A DNA stretch of 64,000 nucleotides from Ohtaekwangia sp. (GTDB lineage Bacteria; Bacteroidota; Bacteroidia; Cytophagales; Cyclobacteriaceae), in NCBI GenBank assembly GCA_021155195.1, contig JAJNPV010000049.1:248001-312000 (forward strand), given 5' to 3'. The stretch's first letter is position 1; every line of letters begins with the position of its first letter. The notes below the pieces were generated by a model. It saw nothing but the letters and a program-made list of their open reading frames with translations. It searched no databases and was not told the origin of the DNA. Positions 53,713-63,451 of this stretch are shown here, piece by piece. Both the position numbers and the translations under genes were made by a program.

Positions 53713-54888
53713 TCAACTTCTTATCCTTACTATTATATATTGTTTTAGTCGTTGCGGCCAGTCCTTGTGCATACATGGTTTTTCTATTAACAGAAAGAAG
53801 ATAATACTCAATGTTAATAAAATTGGAATCAATATGATGAGTTGAATCAAGAAGTTGATAGTGAAGTAATTAGTAAGATGAATGTTTTTAGAAAATCGTA
53901 TAAAGAGTTCAATAACCGGAAGGTGGATGAGATAAATCGTATAACACATGCCTCCGATTGCTGTAATCCAAGGAAAGGTAATAAATCGATTTACCCAGGT
54001 AGATCTAAAAACTGAATATACAAGCAGAAATAATGCAAGAGAAAACAGAATCCTGTTTACAAGAAAATGATCCCAAGACCACAATCCGATTGCAGCCGCA
54101 AATGATAATATACTAATGTAATTATACACTGGCTTTTTATTTATTCCACCGCTCCACTCTGTGAGGTATATATCCACCAACACAAAGCCTATTAAGAAAA
54201 AATGAATATGAGCCAATATCGTGAGTATTGTGTATTGATGTGGTATCTTAAAATATTGTTGAAGTACCATAAGTATTAAAATAAACGAGATCAACCCAAT
54301 GCGTCTCATCACCTTTTGCTTTAATGCAAATAACAGTAATGCCAAAAACGGTGCTAATATGTAAAATTGAACTTCGATTTCAAGAGTCCAAACAGGTGGG
54401 TTGATATAACTCCACGAGTGAAAAATAAGACTATGCATATAAAAAATGCTGGCTCCAAAGTGTGGAATAATTTCGCGCCATGAATAGTATCCCATAACCA
54501 CCAGAGATAGAGTTACCAGTAACATGACAATAATATAGGGGGGTTCCAATCGAGTAATCCTTCGGATGAAATAAGATTTTATAGATACCTCCCTCTCCCC
54601 TTTTAAATAATACGCGGCAAAAGGCATTCCTAATATGAATCCACTTATTACAAAAAAAATATAGACACCAATAAACCCCCGATTGGTTAGGTAGGTAGCA
54701 ACCTCAAATTCATTACCTGGTTCAAAAATCTGGATAGCATTGCGCTCTACCCGCTCACTAAGGTGTTGAATAACCACGGGGAAAATCGCAATAAATCGCA
54801 AACCATCCACTTCTTTAATAACCTTTCCACCTGAAGTCACTCGGGCTAAGGAGTTTGGAAGCGATTTAATAAATCCAATAAAAGTCAT
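53713..54888 (-). CDS. Acyltransferase-3 family membrane protein
   Basis: 391 residues with about ten helices. Start GLRFIAIFPVVIQHLSERV is the acyltransferase-3 (OafA/WecH-type) helix 1, with the conserved His in QHL; RxFIRRITRLEPPYI follows. It probably acetylates a cell-surface polysaccharide sugar using an acyl donor in the membrane. It is the last gene on the minus strand of the polysaccharide locus. Confidence 0.87.
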   Translation of the reverse strand: MTFIGFIKSLPNSLARVTSGGKVIKEVDGLRFIAIFPVVIQHLSERVERNAIQIFEPGNEFEVATYLTNRGFIGVYIFFVISGFILGMPFAAYYLKGEREVSIKSYFIRRITRLEPPYIIVMLLVTLSLVVMGYYSWREIIPHFGASIFYMHSLIFHSWSYINPPVWTLEIEVQFYILAPFLALLLFALKQKVMRRIGLISFILILMVLQQYFKIPHQYTILTILAHIHFFLIGFVLVDIYLTEWSGGINKKPVYNYISILSFAAAIGLWSWDHFLVNRILFSLALFLLVYSVFRSTWVNRFITFPWITAIGGMCYTIYLIHLPVIELFIRFSKNIHLTNYFTINFLIQLIILIPILLTLSIIFFLLIEKPCMHKDWPQRLKQYIIVRIRS

Positions 54889-54905
54889 CGTACCTGGAAG
54901 ATCTG

Positions 54906-55652
54906 CTAATCGATCCGAATCTCGGAATCCAATTTTTGGATAAACTGTTGATATCCTTCAATATCAGTTAAATCTATTCCGACAAGCGCTTCCAAAGTAA
55001 TTTTAGAATTGTAAAAATTTGCTTGTGCTTCAACTACTTTCTCCGCTTGTCCATAATATCCTTGCACAGCCATCCTATATTTTTCAATATCAATCTCTCC
55101 CGTTGAAAATTTCTTCTCAGAATCCTTATACATAACTAAAAAATCCTCTTTGATTTGTTCTCTTAGTTTCATGTATTTATAGTACTGTTTCATCTTCTCA
55201 ACATTAGATAGAATTTCTTCTCTTACTATTAATTTTCTCTCGTTGACCTGATTTTCAGAATTAACTACCTGATCCGATGCAATTTTAGAATGAAGAGGCG
55301 TGGTAACGAAAGTTCCAAGACTTATTCGAATTCCGAAATTATACCTTGGAAAAAAAACATTGGAAGGAGCATCAGGAGCTGGATTTATTGTGTACTCATT
55401 TAAATTTCCATTTGCATAAATATCATCCAACCATTTCCACTGAGCAAGTTTCTTTTCTTTACCAGCAATCTGAACATTTTGTGAGGCAATTATATTTGAT
55501 GGGTGATTTTTCCATGCCAGCTGAACTAATCTCTCCTCAAAACTTGATGGGATAACTTTATCAGGCAACACAATCTTATTGTAGTCAATATTTTGTGCAC
55601 ATAACATTATTGACTGACAGACCGCTAAAACTATTGATATAAAATATTTCAT
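54906..55652 (-). CDS. Half-length TolC/OEP-like protein
   Basis: 248 residues with a signal peptide (to about ...LCAQ). Helical segments AWKNHPSNIIASQNVQIAGKEKKLAQW and a later long helix resemble one OEP repeat (SASDIAL repeats N-terminal and C-terminal). Normal TolC proteins have two repeats and ~450 residues, so this is half-size. It might form homo-multimers as a periplasmic channel part for polysaccharide export. It overlaps the O-antigen ligase-like gene by ATGA. Confidence 0.66.
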   Translation of the reverse strand: MKYFISIVLAVCQSIMLCAQNIDYNKIVLPDKVIPSSFEERLVQLAWKNHPSNIIASQNVQIAGKEKKLAQWKWLDDIYANGNLNEYTINPAPDAPSNVFFPRYNFGIRISLGTFVTTPLHSKIASDQVVNSENQVNERKLIVREEILSNVEKMKQYYKYMKLREQIKEDFLVMYKDSEKKFSTGEIDIEKYRMAVQGYYGQAEKVVEAQANFYNSKITLEALVGIDLTDIEGYQQFIQKLDSEIRID

Positions 55653-57172
55653 TTTATTGATTTTTTAATTATTTCCTCATCCAATTTTTTCAATTTTACT
55701 ATAAATGCCATTATAATGTAAAAAATTAAAATTGTTGGCGCTTGAATTAGAGCTTCCTGGGGATAATTAGCCACTACAATACTAAATACCACTCCCAACA
55801 AAGCTGCCATATATGTTTTAAGTAATGGATCTTTCATTCGGTAATAGTTACGAATTCCAACTAGTAATATAACGAAGAAAAAAACGCAATAAACAACTAA
55901 CCCCATCCAACCAAGCTCAACTGCAACCCTTACATATCCACTGTCCGGTGCAAATTTAGCAAGTGGGGAATCAGGAGTAAACCGCGCACTCCAAATACCA
56001 ATACTTCCTAGACCTGCACCAAACGGATGAGCTTGAATGAATGGTTTAATAAAAGCCTGACTTTTTTCCCTAACTCTAAAAGATGCATCCTCACTTGGCT
56101 TAAAAGCCGACCTTATTCTTTCCAAATTACTGGTAGATAAAAATGGACCCACACTTCTAACGTCTGAAAAAATAATGCCTGCTCCGATCGAACCAATTAT
56201 ACCACAAATAATTAATGTGCGTCTCTGAAGGGTCAGTAAAGCAAAAAACAGTAGTCCAGCTGGAATCATCGCATAGGCTGTTCTTGTGCCTGCATATACC
56301 ATTGCCAGTAGCATAATACACGCACATGAACCCAAGAAAATTTTATACCAAATTTTAAATGGGCCAGGCAATAATGCAATACAAAAAAGACCGGTATAAG
56401 CCATCAGAATTCCAAATATTGTGGGATCAGTGAAGAACGAGAACACTCTATATCTTCCCCAGTTAAAAATCAGATTAAATCTGAACTCGTCTCTTGCAAC
56501 CCACTCTTTCTCAGCTTGAGTCAACCCATTAAATTCTTGAAACAAGCCATATAAAGCCCCCAGTAGAGTTAGCACTAACCAAATATTCAGGACAGTTTTT
56601 AAAAACTTTAAATTATCGGTAGCGTGTAAAACAATAAAGTAATATATCATCAAAAGAGCAATGCCACGAATTACATAAATCCATACTTGTCGAGATGCCA
56701 TTGGATTAAAAAATTCTAAAAGATTATAGACAATCCAAATCCACACTACGTAACTAATAGGGTTTCGCGCAGCCGAATAATCGTTCTTTTTCCATTTTTC
56801 AACAAGTAGCCCAATTAACATTACAATCAATAAGACATCCATTACTACCCCTAATGGAACATCCTTAATAAATCGATTGAAACCAAGGAAATACGAGAAA
56901 ATCAGCAAGCTGATAATTCCGAATTTTAAGTTTATCATTGAATAAATTGTAATAGGTAATCCGATTACAATTACCAAAAAAATTATTCCAAATACTTCAC
57001 CAAAAATTGACAAACCGAAGGCTAAGCCAATCGAAATAAAAACAAGAGGAAGATAAATAAAAGGAGATTTACTTAGGTTCCTCAAATTACTTCTAAAACG
57101 CGTAGCATTGGTTTCATAAACGGAAGTGTGCTCATCTCCGTCTAATTTCAATATGTAATTTTGTTCCTTCAT
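55649..57172 (-). CDS. O-antigen ligase/polymerase (Wzy/WaaL)-like membrane protein
   Basis: 507 residues with about eleven to twelve helices and a large extracytoplasmic loop (about 340-400, containing SEDASFRVREKSQAFIKPFIQAHPFGAGLGSIG) typical of Wzy/WaaL proteins. It would polymerise or ligate the polysaccharide repeat. It overlaps the TolC-like gene and follows the 41-residue membrane protein immediately. Confidence 0.84.
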   Translation of the reverse strand: MKEQNYILKLDGDEHTSVYETNATRFRSNLRNLSKSPFIYLPLVFISIGLAFGLSIFGEVFGIIFLVIVIGLPITIYSMINLKFGIISLLIFSYFLGFNRFIKDVPLGVVMDVLLIVMLIGLLVEKWKKNDYSAARNPISYVVWIWIVYNLLEFFNPMASRQVWIYVIRGIALLMIYYFIVLHATDNLKFLKTVLNIWLVLTLLGALYGLFQEFNGLTQAEKEWVARDEFRFNLIFNWGRYRVFSFFTDPTIFGILMAYTGLFCIALLPGPFKIWYKIFLGSCACIMLLAMVYAGTRTAYAMIPAGLLFFALLTLQRRTLIICGIIGSIGAGIIFSDVRSVGPFLSTSNLERIRSAFKPSEDASFRVREKSQAFIKPFIQAHPFGAGLGSIGIWSARFTPDSPLAKFAPDSGYVRVAVELGWMGLVVYCVFFFVILLVGIRNYYRMKDPLLKTYMAALLGVVFSIVVANYPQEALIQAPTILIFYIIMAFIVKLKKLDEEIIKKSIK

Positions 57173-57298
57173 CTAAAAAATTACAATCATCATAAAAAAA
57201 GTTAAGAAAGTTGCGATGGAAATAATGATTAATATCCATTCCATTACGCGTTGACCAGACGATAAGTCACCTTCATCTTTTTCCTTTATTTCATTCAT
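57173..57298 (-). CDS. Small single-pass membrane protein (41 residues)
   Basis: ATG at 57298 to TAG at 57175-57173 gives MNEIKEKDEGDLSSGQRVME followed by a strongly hydrophobic helix, WILIIISIATFLTFFMMIVI, and a final Phe. The charged start and single helix look like a genuine small membrane protein. Its start overlaps the GT gene end by 8 nt, and its stop abuts the O-antigen ligase-like start directly. Its position within the operon supports translation. Function is unknown; it may assemble with Wzx/Wzy components. Confidence 0.6.
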   Translation of the reverse strand: MNEIKEKDEGDLSSGQRVMEWILIIISIATFLTFFMMIVIF

Positions 57299-58505
57299 TT
57301 TCTAATAGATTTTTTTTAATAATTTCCCAGAAACTATTAGCCCTTGCCTCCCACGTATTCTCTGATGCCTTCCTTACCCTCATCCTTTGTTTATAATCAT
57401 TATCCGATTCAATTTCGTCCAACAAAGATGTAACAAATTCCATTTTTGTTTTAGCCAAGGAAATAACGTCCTTAAAAGCCAAAATATCTTGAGAAAAATT
57501 AGTTGACACAACAGGAACACCCGCTGCTAGATACTCATTTAGTTTAAGTGGATAAATACTTTCAGTCAGTTTATTACACACGAACGGAATAATTCCACAA
57601 TCCATACACCATACATAAGCTGGTAATTCCGAAAGTCTCTTAGAACCAGTTGCCATCACATTCTTATAAGATTGCAATCCAGACATTCTGAATTCATCAC
57701 TTAAGGGCCCAACCAATAATAGTATCCAGTCTTGATAATTTTTTACAATACTTATTAAGATGCTATAGTCTATTCGGTGATCAACACTTCCTATGTAACC
57801 AATAATTTTTTTATTAACTCCTACTAATTCCTTTGGCCTTGCATTAGCTATATTGAGGGATCTATGGAAAAGCTTAAAATCAGCAGCGTTAGGGAGACAA
57901 TATGCTCTTTTTGAAAAGTTAGAGGCATACTCCCACAGTTTACCTGATGTTGTTAGTGTAAGCTGAAATTTCCTCATCATTTCAATTTCGATGGAAGTAC
58001 CATGTCTGCCTATATATTTTGATTCGGAGATATTGTCCACGCAATGATAAATCGTTAGTAATGGTTGATATTTAGAAATTTTCAGAAAATAAAATGGGTT
58101 ATATGAGTTTATGAAAATGAACCTAGTTATATTGTATTTCTTAATAGTACCAGACAAGCAACGAGCAACTAAGGCGTTATTAATTCTATTCAAAGAGTTA
58201 TAAAACCAACCATTTGGTAAGAAATTAATTGGCAAGGTCATATGGGGTGTTACATTTATAAGGTTAGAATTTCCTTCATCCATCCTTAGGTACTTATTGA
58301 TTCCAAAAAAAAGTGCAGGTATTCTTCTACGTATTGAAGCCGTTCTAAACCCAGTAAGTACATCTTTTAGAGTGAACGGATTTTCAATATAGAAGACTCT
58401 TGTTGTTTTTGAGAGCTCCTTGGCTAAAGAAAGAGCGGTGGACGAAAAATCACTATCCCACCTTGGCAAGGCAAATATTATAATATCACTTTGCCTAGGA
58501 TACAT
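57291..58505 (-). CDS. GT4-like glycosyltransferase
   Basis: 404 residues, GT-B fold. N-terminal domain (IIIFALPRWDSDFSSTALSLAKEL...) and C-terminal nucleotide-sugar domain with KKIIGYIGSVDHRID, LLLVGPLS and PLKLNEYLAAGVPVVST (E in KLNEYLAAGVPVV is the usual GT4 Glu). It adds a sugar to the lipid-linked repeat. Its end overlaps the 41-residue protein start, and it lies 1 nt from the flippase gene. Confidence 0.85.
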   Translation of the reverse strand: MYPRQSDIIIFALPRWDSDFSSTALSLAKELSKTTRVFYIENPFTLKDVLTGFRTASIRRRIPALFFGINKYLRMDEGNSNLINVTPHMTLPINFLPNGWFYNSLNRINNALVARCLSGTIKKYNITRFIFINSYNPFYFLKISKYQPLLTIYHCVDNISESKYIGRHGTSIEIEMMRKFQLTLTTSGKLWEYASNFSKRAYCLPNAADFKLFHRSLNIANARPKELVGVNKKIIGYIGSVDHRIDYSILISIVKNYQDWILLLVGPLSDEFRMSGLQSYKNVMATGSKRLSELPAYVWCMDCGIIPFVCNKLTESIYPLKLNEYLAAGVPVVSTNFSQDILAFKDVISLAKTKMEFVTSLLDEIESDNDYKQRMRVRKASENTWEARANSFWEIIKKNLLENE

Positions 58506-58506
58506 A

Positions 58507-59841
58507 CTAGTTAGCTAATTTTGATTTTAGCATATCAAACCCCTGCTTGTAGTAACTCGTCATAGCTATGAACACTCCAAATAATTTCACATCAAAATAT
58601 TTTACAAGCATCAGGTGACCTACTATGGAAATGATAACATATGAAAGTAAGGTTCCATAAGCAGCTCCAATTAACCCAAAGTAGTGGATAAATGTCATAT
58701 TACTTATGATGTTTACTCCAAGCGCAATTAAAAGGAGTAAAAAGTTTAAATGCGGTCGATTAGAGGAATCCATCGCCATTCCAAATTGTCTATTGAACGG
58801 AGTTATTAATCCAAAGAGAATTGTGATCCTTAGAATTTCTGCCGACTCTGAGTAAGCACTTCCTGCGATAATATAAATGATTAAGTCTGAAAAAATAAAA
58901 GTGACTAACACAATCGGCAACGTAATCGTTAAAGTAAGCCCTACCGATTTTTCATAGATCGATTTTGTTACTTGTTCACCCATTTCATTGATTTTCGTTG
59001 TTGAGTAAGGGTAAACTACTTCAGCAATTGAAGTTGCTGGATATTCAATCATATTTGATAATCTCATAGCCGAGCTATAGAGGGCAACACTACTTGCATT
59101 CAAAAAATAACCTATGGAAAATTGGTCAACACTTTTAAAGAAAAGCGAAGATATGTTAGTGCCCATAACATACTTCCCAAAATGAAACACTTTTTTCGCG
59201 ATCTTAATATCCCACTCAAAAGAGTACGTGGCATATTTTCTTGCGGCAAAAAAGGCTACAATCAAACCTACAAAAGTGCACCCCGCTTGAACAAGTACCA
59301 AAGCAACTAACGATAATTGAATTTTTGAAAAAAAACAAATAACCACAACTATGAAAAAAAAACCTTGTCTTACGAAGGCAGTCCAAAAAATACCACTAAA
59401 GCTAAACTTAGCTTGTTGCAAATAGTTGTATTGAGATATCGGGATAAGCAGTAACATGGTTATGCCAAAATAAATAAACATGGGCTCAATTTCATTCACG
59501 CCAAACATCTCCTTAAAGACTTCTGAGAACAGGATAAGAATTAAGTACACGAGTACTGAATAAATGGTATTTATTATCCATGAAGCTGTAACAATTTTAC
59601 ATTCAGTTTGCAAATCATGAGAGTGTAATAGCTTTATTAAAGCATTCTGAATTAGTCCATTCCTTGACATCTCAACGATAGTTGTAATCGTTAGAAAAAT
59701 ACTCCACGCTCCAAAATCACTTTTTGATAGAACTCGGATCAAAAAATAAAAACTACCAAAACCAAAAAGTAGAACGCTAACGCGAGAACCTATAGAATAG
59801 AAGCCAGATTTTATCCAACCCGAGGCATTAAGTATTTTCAT
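58507..59841 (-). CDS. Wzx-type oligosaccharide flippase
   Basis: 444 residues with about twelve to fourteen helices; start SGFYSIGSRVSVLLFGFGSFYFLIRVLSKSDFGAWS is the MATE/MOP-superfamily polysaccharide flippase start. It moves lipid-linked repeats across the inner membrane. Genes for polymerase-like and chain-length proteins flank it, so the locus uses a Wzx/Wzy pathway. The order GT, Wzx, Wzc is compact with gaps of 1-32 nt. Confidence 0.86.
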   Translation of the reverse strand: MKILNASGWIKSGFYSIGSRVSVLLFGFGSFYFLIRVLSKSDFGAWSIFLTITTIVEMSRNGLIQNALIKLLHSHDLQTECKIVTASWIINTIYSVLVYLILILFSEVFKEMFGVNEIEPMFIYFGITMLLLIPISQYNYLQQAKFSFSGIFWTAFVRQGFFFIVVVICFFSKIQLSLVALVLVQAGCTFVGLIVAFFAARKYATYSFEWDIKIAKKVFHFGKYVMGTNISSLFFKSVDQFSIGYFLNASSVALYSSAMRLSNMIEYPATSIAEVVYPYSTTKINEMGEQVTKSIYEKSVGLTLTITLPIVLVTFIFSDLIIYIIAGSAYSESAEILRITILFGLITPFNRQFGMAMDSSNRPHLNFLLLLIALGVNIISNMTFIHYFGLIGAAYGTLLSYVIISIVGHLMLVKYFDVKLFGVFIAMTSYYKQGFDMLKSKLAN

Positions 59842-59873
59842 TTAAATTAACTCATTGCCAATACCTAACATGC

Positions 59874-62159
59874 CTAGACTGTCAAATCTTTAAATTGAAC
59901 TCTGTTTAGGACAGTTCCTAAAAGCTTTCCCTTTACAGACTTTAGATATTGAACAGACTCTTTATCGTGATTATTCAGAACCGCTTCAGCACCAAAAATA
60001 GTTATGACTTTATCTGTAAAATCAATAAGTTCCTTGGTATCTGAATACTCATTCAACGATGGACCTTCCATAAAAATGTAGTCATATTGTCCAACCAAAT
60101 TATTAATAACTTCTTTAAAATCTCTTCCAGCCAAAATTTCGGAAGGAGAATCCTTTCCACCAATATTTCCAATGATATCAACTCCTGAAAATTCAGTGCT
60201 ATGAATAATGCTTTTTTCATCGCTGGATTTCTCATGTGAATTTGATTCTCCAGAATAAGATTCTTTTGTTCTTGCTTTTTCGTCAAAATTAAAACCGTTG
60301 GATTCATTCTTTTTATTTGCCACATTATCCTCATTTAATTTCTCCTCCTCACCAAATGCGCCCTTTTTCAAAAGTTTCAAACTGCCATTTTTCGCAAGCA
60401 ATAACTTCGTCAAAGAGTTATGTCTAAAATTAGTATCAATTATTAGAACCTTTTTGTTAATTAGGCTCAATGTATAGGATAAGCAAATTATAATAAAGGA
60501 TTTCCCTGCTCCCACTTGTGTGCTCGTTACAAGAAATACCTTACTCTTTGAAGATTGAATTTCATATCTGAGCTTTCTCAAAAAATGAACAAAAATCTCT
60601 GACTCCTTATCAAGCTTTCTATCAAGAAAAATACTTCTCAAGTTAAAGCCTTTAGTCTGGATGAGATTAATAGATCCAAGAGCCTTCAATCCTGTCAATC
60701 TTTCTAATCGACCCAGTATTCGAATACTAAAATCCAAATATTCAATTACGACCAGAACCATAACACATAGCGCAAAACTGCCAATTCCAGCAAGAGCCAT
60801 TAGCAATAAAGCCTTTGAGGGCTCAGCCTCGTAACTTGGTTGTCCTCGCAATGATTGCCTGATTGAACTTCCAATTACCAACGCTTTATTCTTGGCAGTA
60901 TTGTATTTATCTTGAACACTGCTGTAATCCTCTGAAGCGAATTGAACATTTCTTTCAAGATCTGCCAAGGTTGCCTCCTTGGTTGCAAATCCAGAAACAT
61001 CATACTTCATTTTTCTTAAAGATTGTTCAATTGCAATAAGATTTGACTGCGCAATCTTCAACTCTAGTTTGAGTTGATCTCTTTCCTTTTCAAGTTCCTT
61101 CAACTCGTCAGCTGCTTGTCCTTTATTTATTGACTCCAATCTGCTTACCTCTAATTGCAGCTCATCACGCAACTTATTTATCTCAATTTTGTTAGCATCC
61201 GAACTTTGACTGTTCAGATCCGATATTTTTCTTCTTAAATCTATAATGCGTTGATTAACCTGAACAATCTCTTGTTGATTTAACTTTCCATATCCCAGGA
61301 TTTTTGATTCAATAGAAGTCAATGAAAGTTCGAGTCCATTAATTTTCTTATTTTCACTTTCTTTATTCATTTCATAATCTGCGATGAGTGAAATCTTGCT
61401 TTCACTCTCAGCTCCATAATTAAATACATTATTAGATACCTTAAATTGGTTCAGCATAGATGTTCTTTCATCTAAGACCTTTTTCTTTTCACTCATAAGA
61501 CTTTCTAAGAATTCTATCGATTCCGAAGATCGATCAACTTTTAATGCTTTGTTATACCGGATAAACTCTTCACAAACTGCATTTACAGCCAGCGCTGATA
61601 AAAAAGAATTTTCAGAAATAAAATCTACAGAGATAAAATCCGATGTTGAAACTCTCCGTATCCAAAGCTTTTTTATAATAGATTCATAATCATACTCAAA
61701 TCCTCTCAAAATTTCATACAAAACTCTATCTTCCTGGTCGACTGAATTTAACGTTTCAAAATCATTCAATTTTTTTTTAAACTGATCTTTGGACCATTTT
61801 AATTTCTCGTCATCAATAACTATTTCTGAATCCTTCCGTGATTTGAAGTTTCTAAAAGGGTTTGGCTCCTCAATATCATGGAGTACTAATCTGTAAGAAA
61901 CTAAGCTTAATACTGGAATCGAATTCATCGATTCAATAATATTTGTGAAATTGGTACTTATCTCAAACGGATTAGAAGATCCATCATTTAACTTGACTGC
62001 ATCATCAGTTGTAAATCCGGTTGCAATTTGGGCGGTTGATTTATATTTCTTATCCATTGTAGATGTGAATAAAAAAGCACAGCCCACAGTCAATAAAGGA
62101 ATACTAATCAAAACCAATAGTTTTCTCCGCAAGGCTTTAAGAATAGCTAAAAAGTCCAT
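59874..62159 (-). CDS. Wzc-like polysaccharide co-polymerase with atypical BY-kinase domain
   Basis: 761 residues. Wzz domain with helices at about 15-33 and 453-475 and a large coiled-coil periplasmic region between. The cytoplasmic ATPase has Walker A TSTQVGAGKSF (~545-553) and Walker A' VLIIDTNFRHNS. A hydrophilic insertion (~600-655, rich in K/E/N/S) separates these from the FMEGP segment that replaces the usual Walker B Asp. The tail (VLNRVQFKDLTV) has no tyrosine cluster. It controls chain length and export; kinase activity by autophosphorylation is doubtful. Confidence 0.85.
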   Translation of the reverse strand: MDFLAILKALRRKLLVLISIPLLTVGCAFLFTSTMDKKYKSTAQIATGFTTDDAVKLNDGSSNPFEISTNFTNIIESMNSIPVLSLVSYRLVLHDIEEPNPFRNFKSRKDSEIVIDDEKLKWSKDQFKKKLNDFETLNSVDQEDRVLYEILRGFEYDYESIIKKLWIRRVSTSDFISVDFISENSFLSALAVNAVCEEFIRYNKALKVDRSSESIEFLESLMSEKKKVLDERTSMLNQFKVSNNVFNYGAESESKISLIADYEMNKESENKKINGLELSLTSIESKILGYGKLNQQEIVQVNQRIIDLRRKISDLNSQSSDANKIEINKLRDELQLEVSRLESINKGQAADELKELEKERDQLKLELKIAQSNLIAIEQSLRKMKYDVSGFATKEATLADLERNVQFASEDYSSVQDKYNTAKNKALVIGSSIRQSLRGQPSYEAEPSKALLLMALAGIGSFALCVMVLVVIEYLDFSIRILGRLERLTGLKALGSINLIQTKGFNLRSIFLDRKLDKESEIFVHFLRKLRYEIQSSKSKVFLVTSTQVGAGKSFIIICLSYTLSLINKKVLIIDTNFRHNSLTKLLLAKNGSLKLLKKGAFGEEEKLNEDNVANKKNESNGFNFDEKARTKESYSGESNSHEKSSDEKSIIHSTEFSGVDIIGNIGGKDSPSEILAGRDFKEVINNLVGQYDYIFMEGPSLNEYSDTKELIDFTDKVITIFGAEAVLNNHDKESVQYLKSVKGKLLGTVLNRVQFKDLTV

Positions 62160-62221
62160 TTATTAGAAAATAAATTAAAAATACTAAATATATAGGGTAT
62201 TGATTGCATATTGGAAATATC

Positions 62222-63448
62222 TCATCTATATATGGCAATTCTAACACTCTCCTTTTCGCTATTAAACCCTTCCTCCAATCCAAGAGAAACCCTGCTACCC
62301 TCTATGCCAATTGATTTAAGATAGTCGAGAATTGATAGTAATCGACTCTGGTAAATTTCAAGATCTACTTTGCCGTTTGATTTAAGTGCAACTAAAAAAA
62401 ATTTAAACTCATTTTTATTAATAAATACAATACTTATTTTTTTTAGTATCTGTCTTTGGCTATCCGTCAAAGTACTACTACCTTCTTCAAAAGTTAACAA
62501 CGGGGCAAAACCAATCAAGTCTATTATTTCTTTCATAGATAAATACTGTCTCAATGTTTCTATCTTCGTAGGTTTTTCAATTTTCTGTCTTGTAGCCATG
62601 AAAATATTAGAATAGTCATTTGCTCGGCTACTAGAAAAAAAACCAACACTATCACACATTGAAAAATAACCATCAAATGATTTAGAGTTAACCTTATCTC
62701 CCAAATTCTTAGGCACGCTCCAAGTCTCCCACGAATCAAACAATCGATCACAATAGAAAATATCGGCATCTCCAAATCCACCATGACCATTACTTGAAAA
62801 GAAAAGCCGTTTCTTATCTTCTGTTAAGAACGGGGAAATCTCAAATCCCTTTGTGTTGATAGTAGCTCCTAAATTTTTAGGCTCTGTCCAATTGCCAAAT
62901 GAGTCCTTTAAACTGACGTATAAATCCTCCTCACCATAACTATCCTTTCCTTTCATAGAGATCATGATTACATCAAATTTTGGGTTTGCGTAAAAACCAA
63001 CGAAATCATCACGATTAATACCTGGAACAGGAATAAATTCAGGAGTACCCCACGCACCACTATAAAACTTTGAAAAAGAAATTCCGCTCCTATTCGAATA
63101 TGCATTAAGAAGATATACAATCGTATGATCTTGATTTATGCCAATGACTGAATTTGATAACTTATTATTCCAGGTATTACCCACATTAACAGCAGGCAAC
63201 CATTTACCCTGATCATCTTTTTTCGAAACCCAAATATCTGTTCCTGCAAATTTACCCCCCGTATTACGCTCATAAAAAGCCCTGGAAAAATAAAGCGTTT
63301 TTCCGTCAGCCGATAGCAGTGGACTTAATTCTTCCGCTTCCGAATTTACATTTGATCCGAGTTTTATTGGCTCACTAAAAGTCAACTCTTGAGAAAGAAC
63401 TATTCCAACATTACAAAATATGAATAAGACTGAAGCAAGAATTTTCAT
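62222..63448 (-). CDS. PD40/WD40-like beta-propeller protein with degenerate OmpA-type C-terminus
   Basis: 408 residues with a signal peptide (MKILASVLFIFCNVGIVLSQ). PD40 repeats (~30-290) carry SPLLSADGKTLYFSR, DIWVSKKDDQGKW, EDLYVSLKD, SPFLTEDKKRLFFSSNGHGGFGDADIF. The last ~110 residues recall an OmpA domain (FEEGSSTLTDSQRQILKKI...YQSRLLSILDYLKSIGIEGSRVSLG), but the usual NxxLSxxRA motif is altered. Pairs of PorP/SprF and such proteins are common in T9SS gliding or adhesion modules. The PorP/SprF partner lies immediately upstream on the same strand. Confidence 0.82.
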   Translation of the reverse strand: MKILASVLFIFCNVGIVLSQELTFSEPIKLGSNVNSEAEELSPLLSADGKTLYFSRAFYERNTGGKFAGTDIWVSKKDDQGKWLPAVNVGNTWNNKLSNSVIGINQDHTIVYLLNAYSNRSGISFSKFYSGAWGTPEFIPVPGINRDDFVGFYANPKFDVIMISMKGKDSYGEEDLYVSLKDSFGNWTEPKNLGATINTKGFEISPFLTEDKKRLFFSSNGHGGFGDADIFYCDRLFDSWETWSVPKNLGDKVNSKSFDGYFSMCDSVGFFSSSRANDYSNIFMATRQKIEKPTKIETLRQYLSMKEIIDLIGFAPLLTFEEGSSTLTDSQRQILKKISIVFINKNEFKFFLVALKSNGKVDLEIYQSRLLSILDYLKSIGIEGSRVSLGLEEGFNSEKESVRIAIYR

Positions 63449-63451
63449 TTG

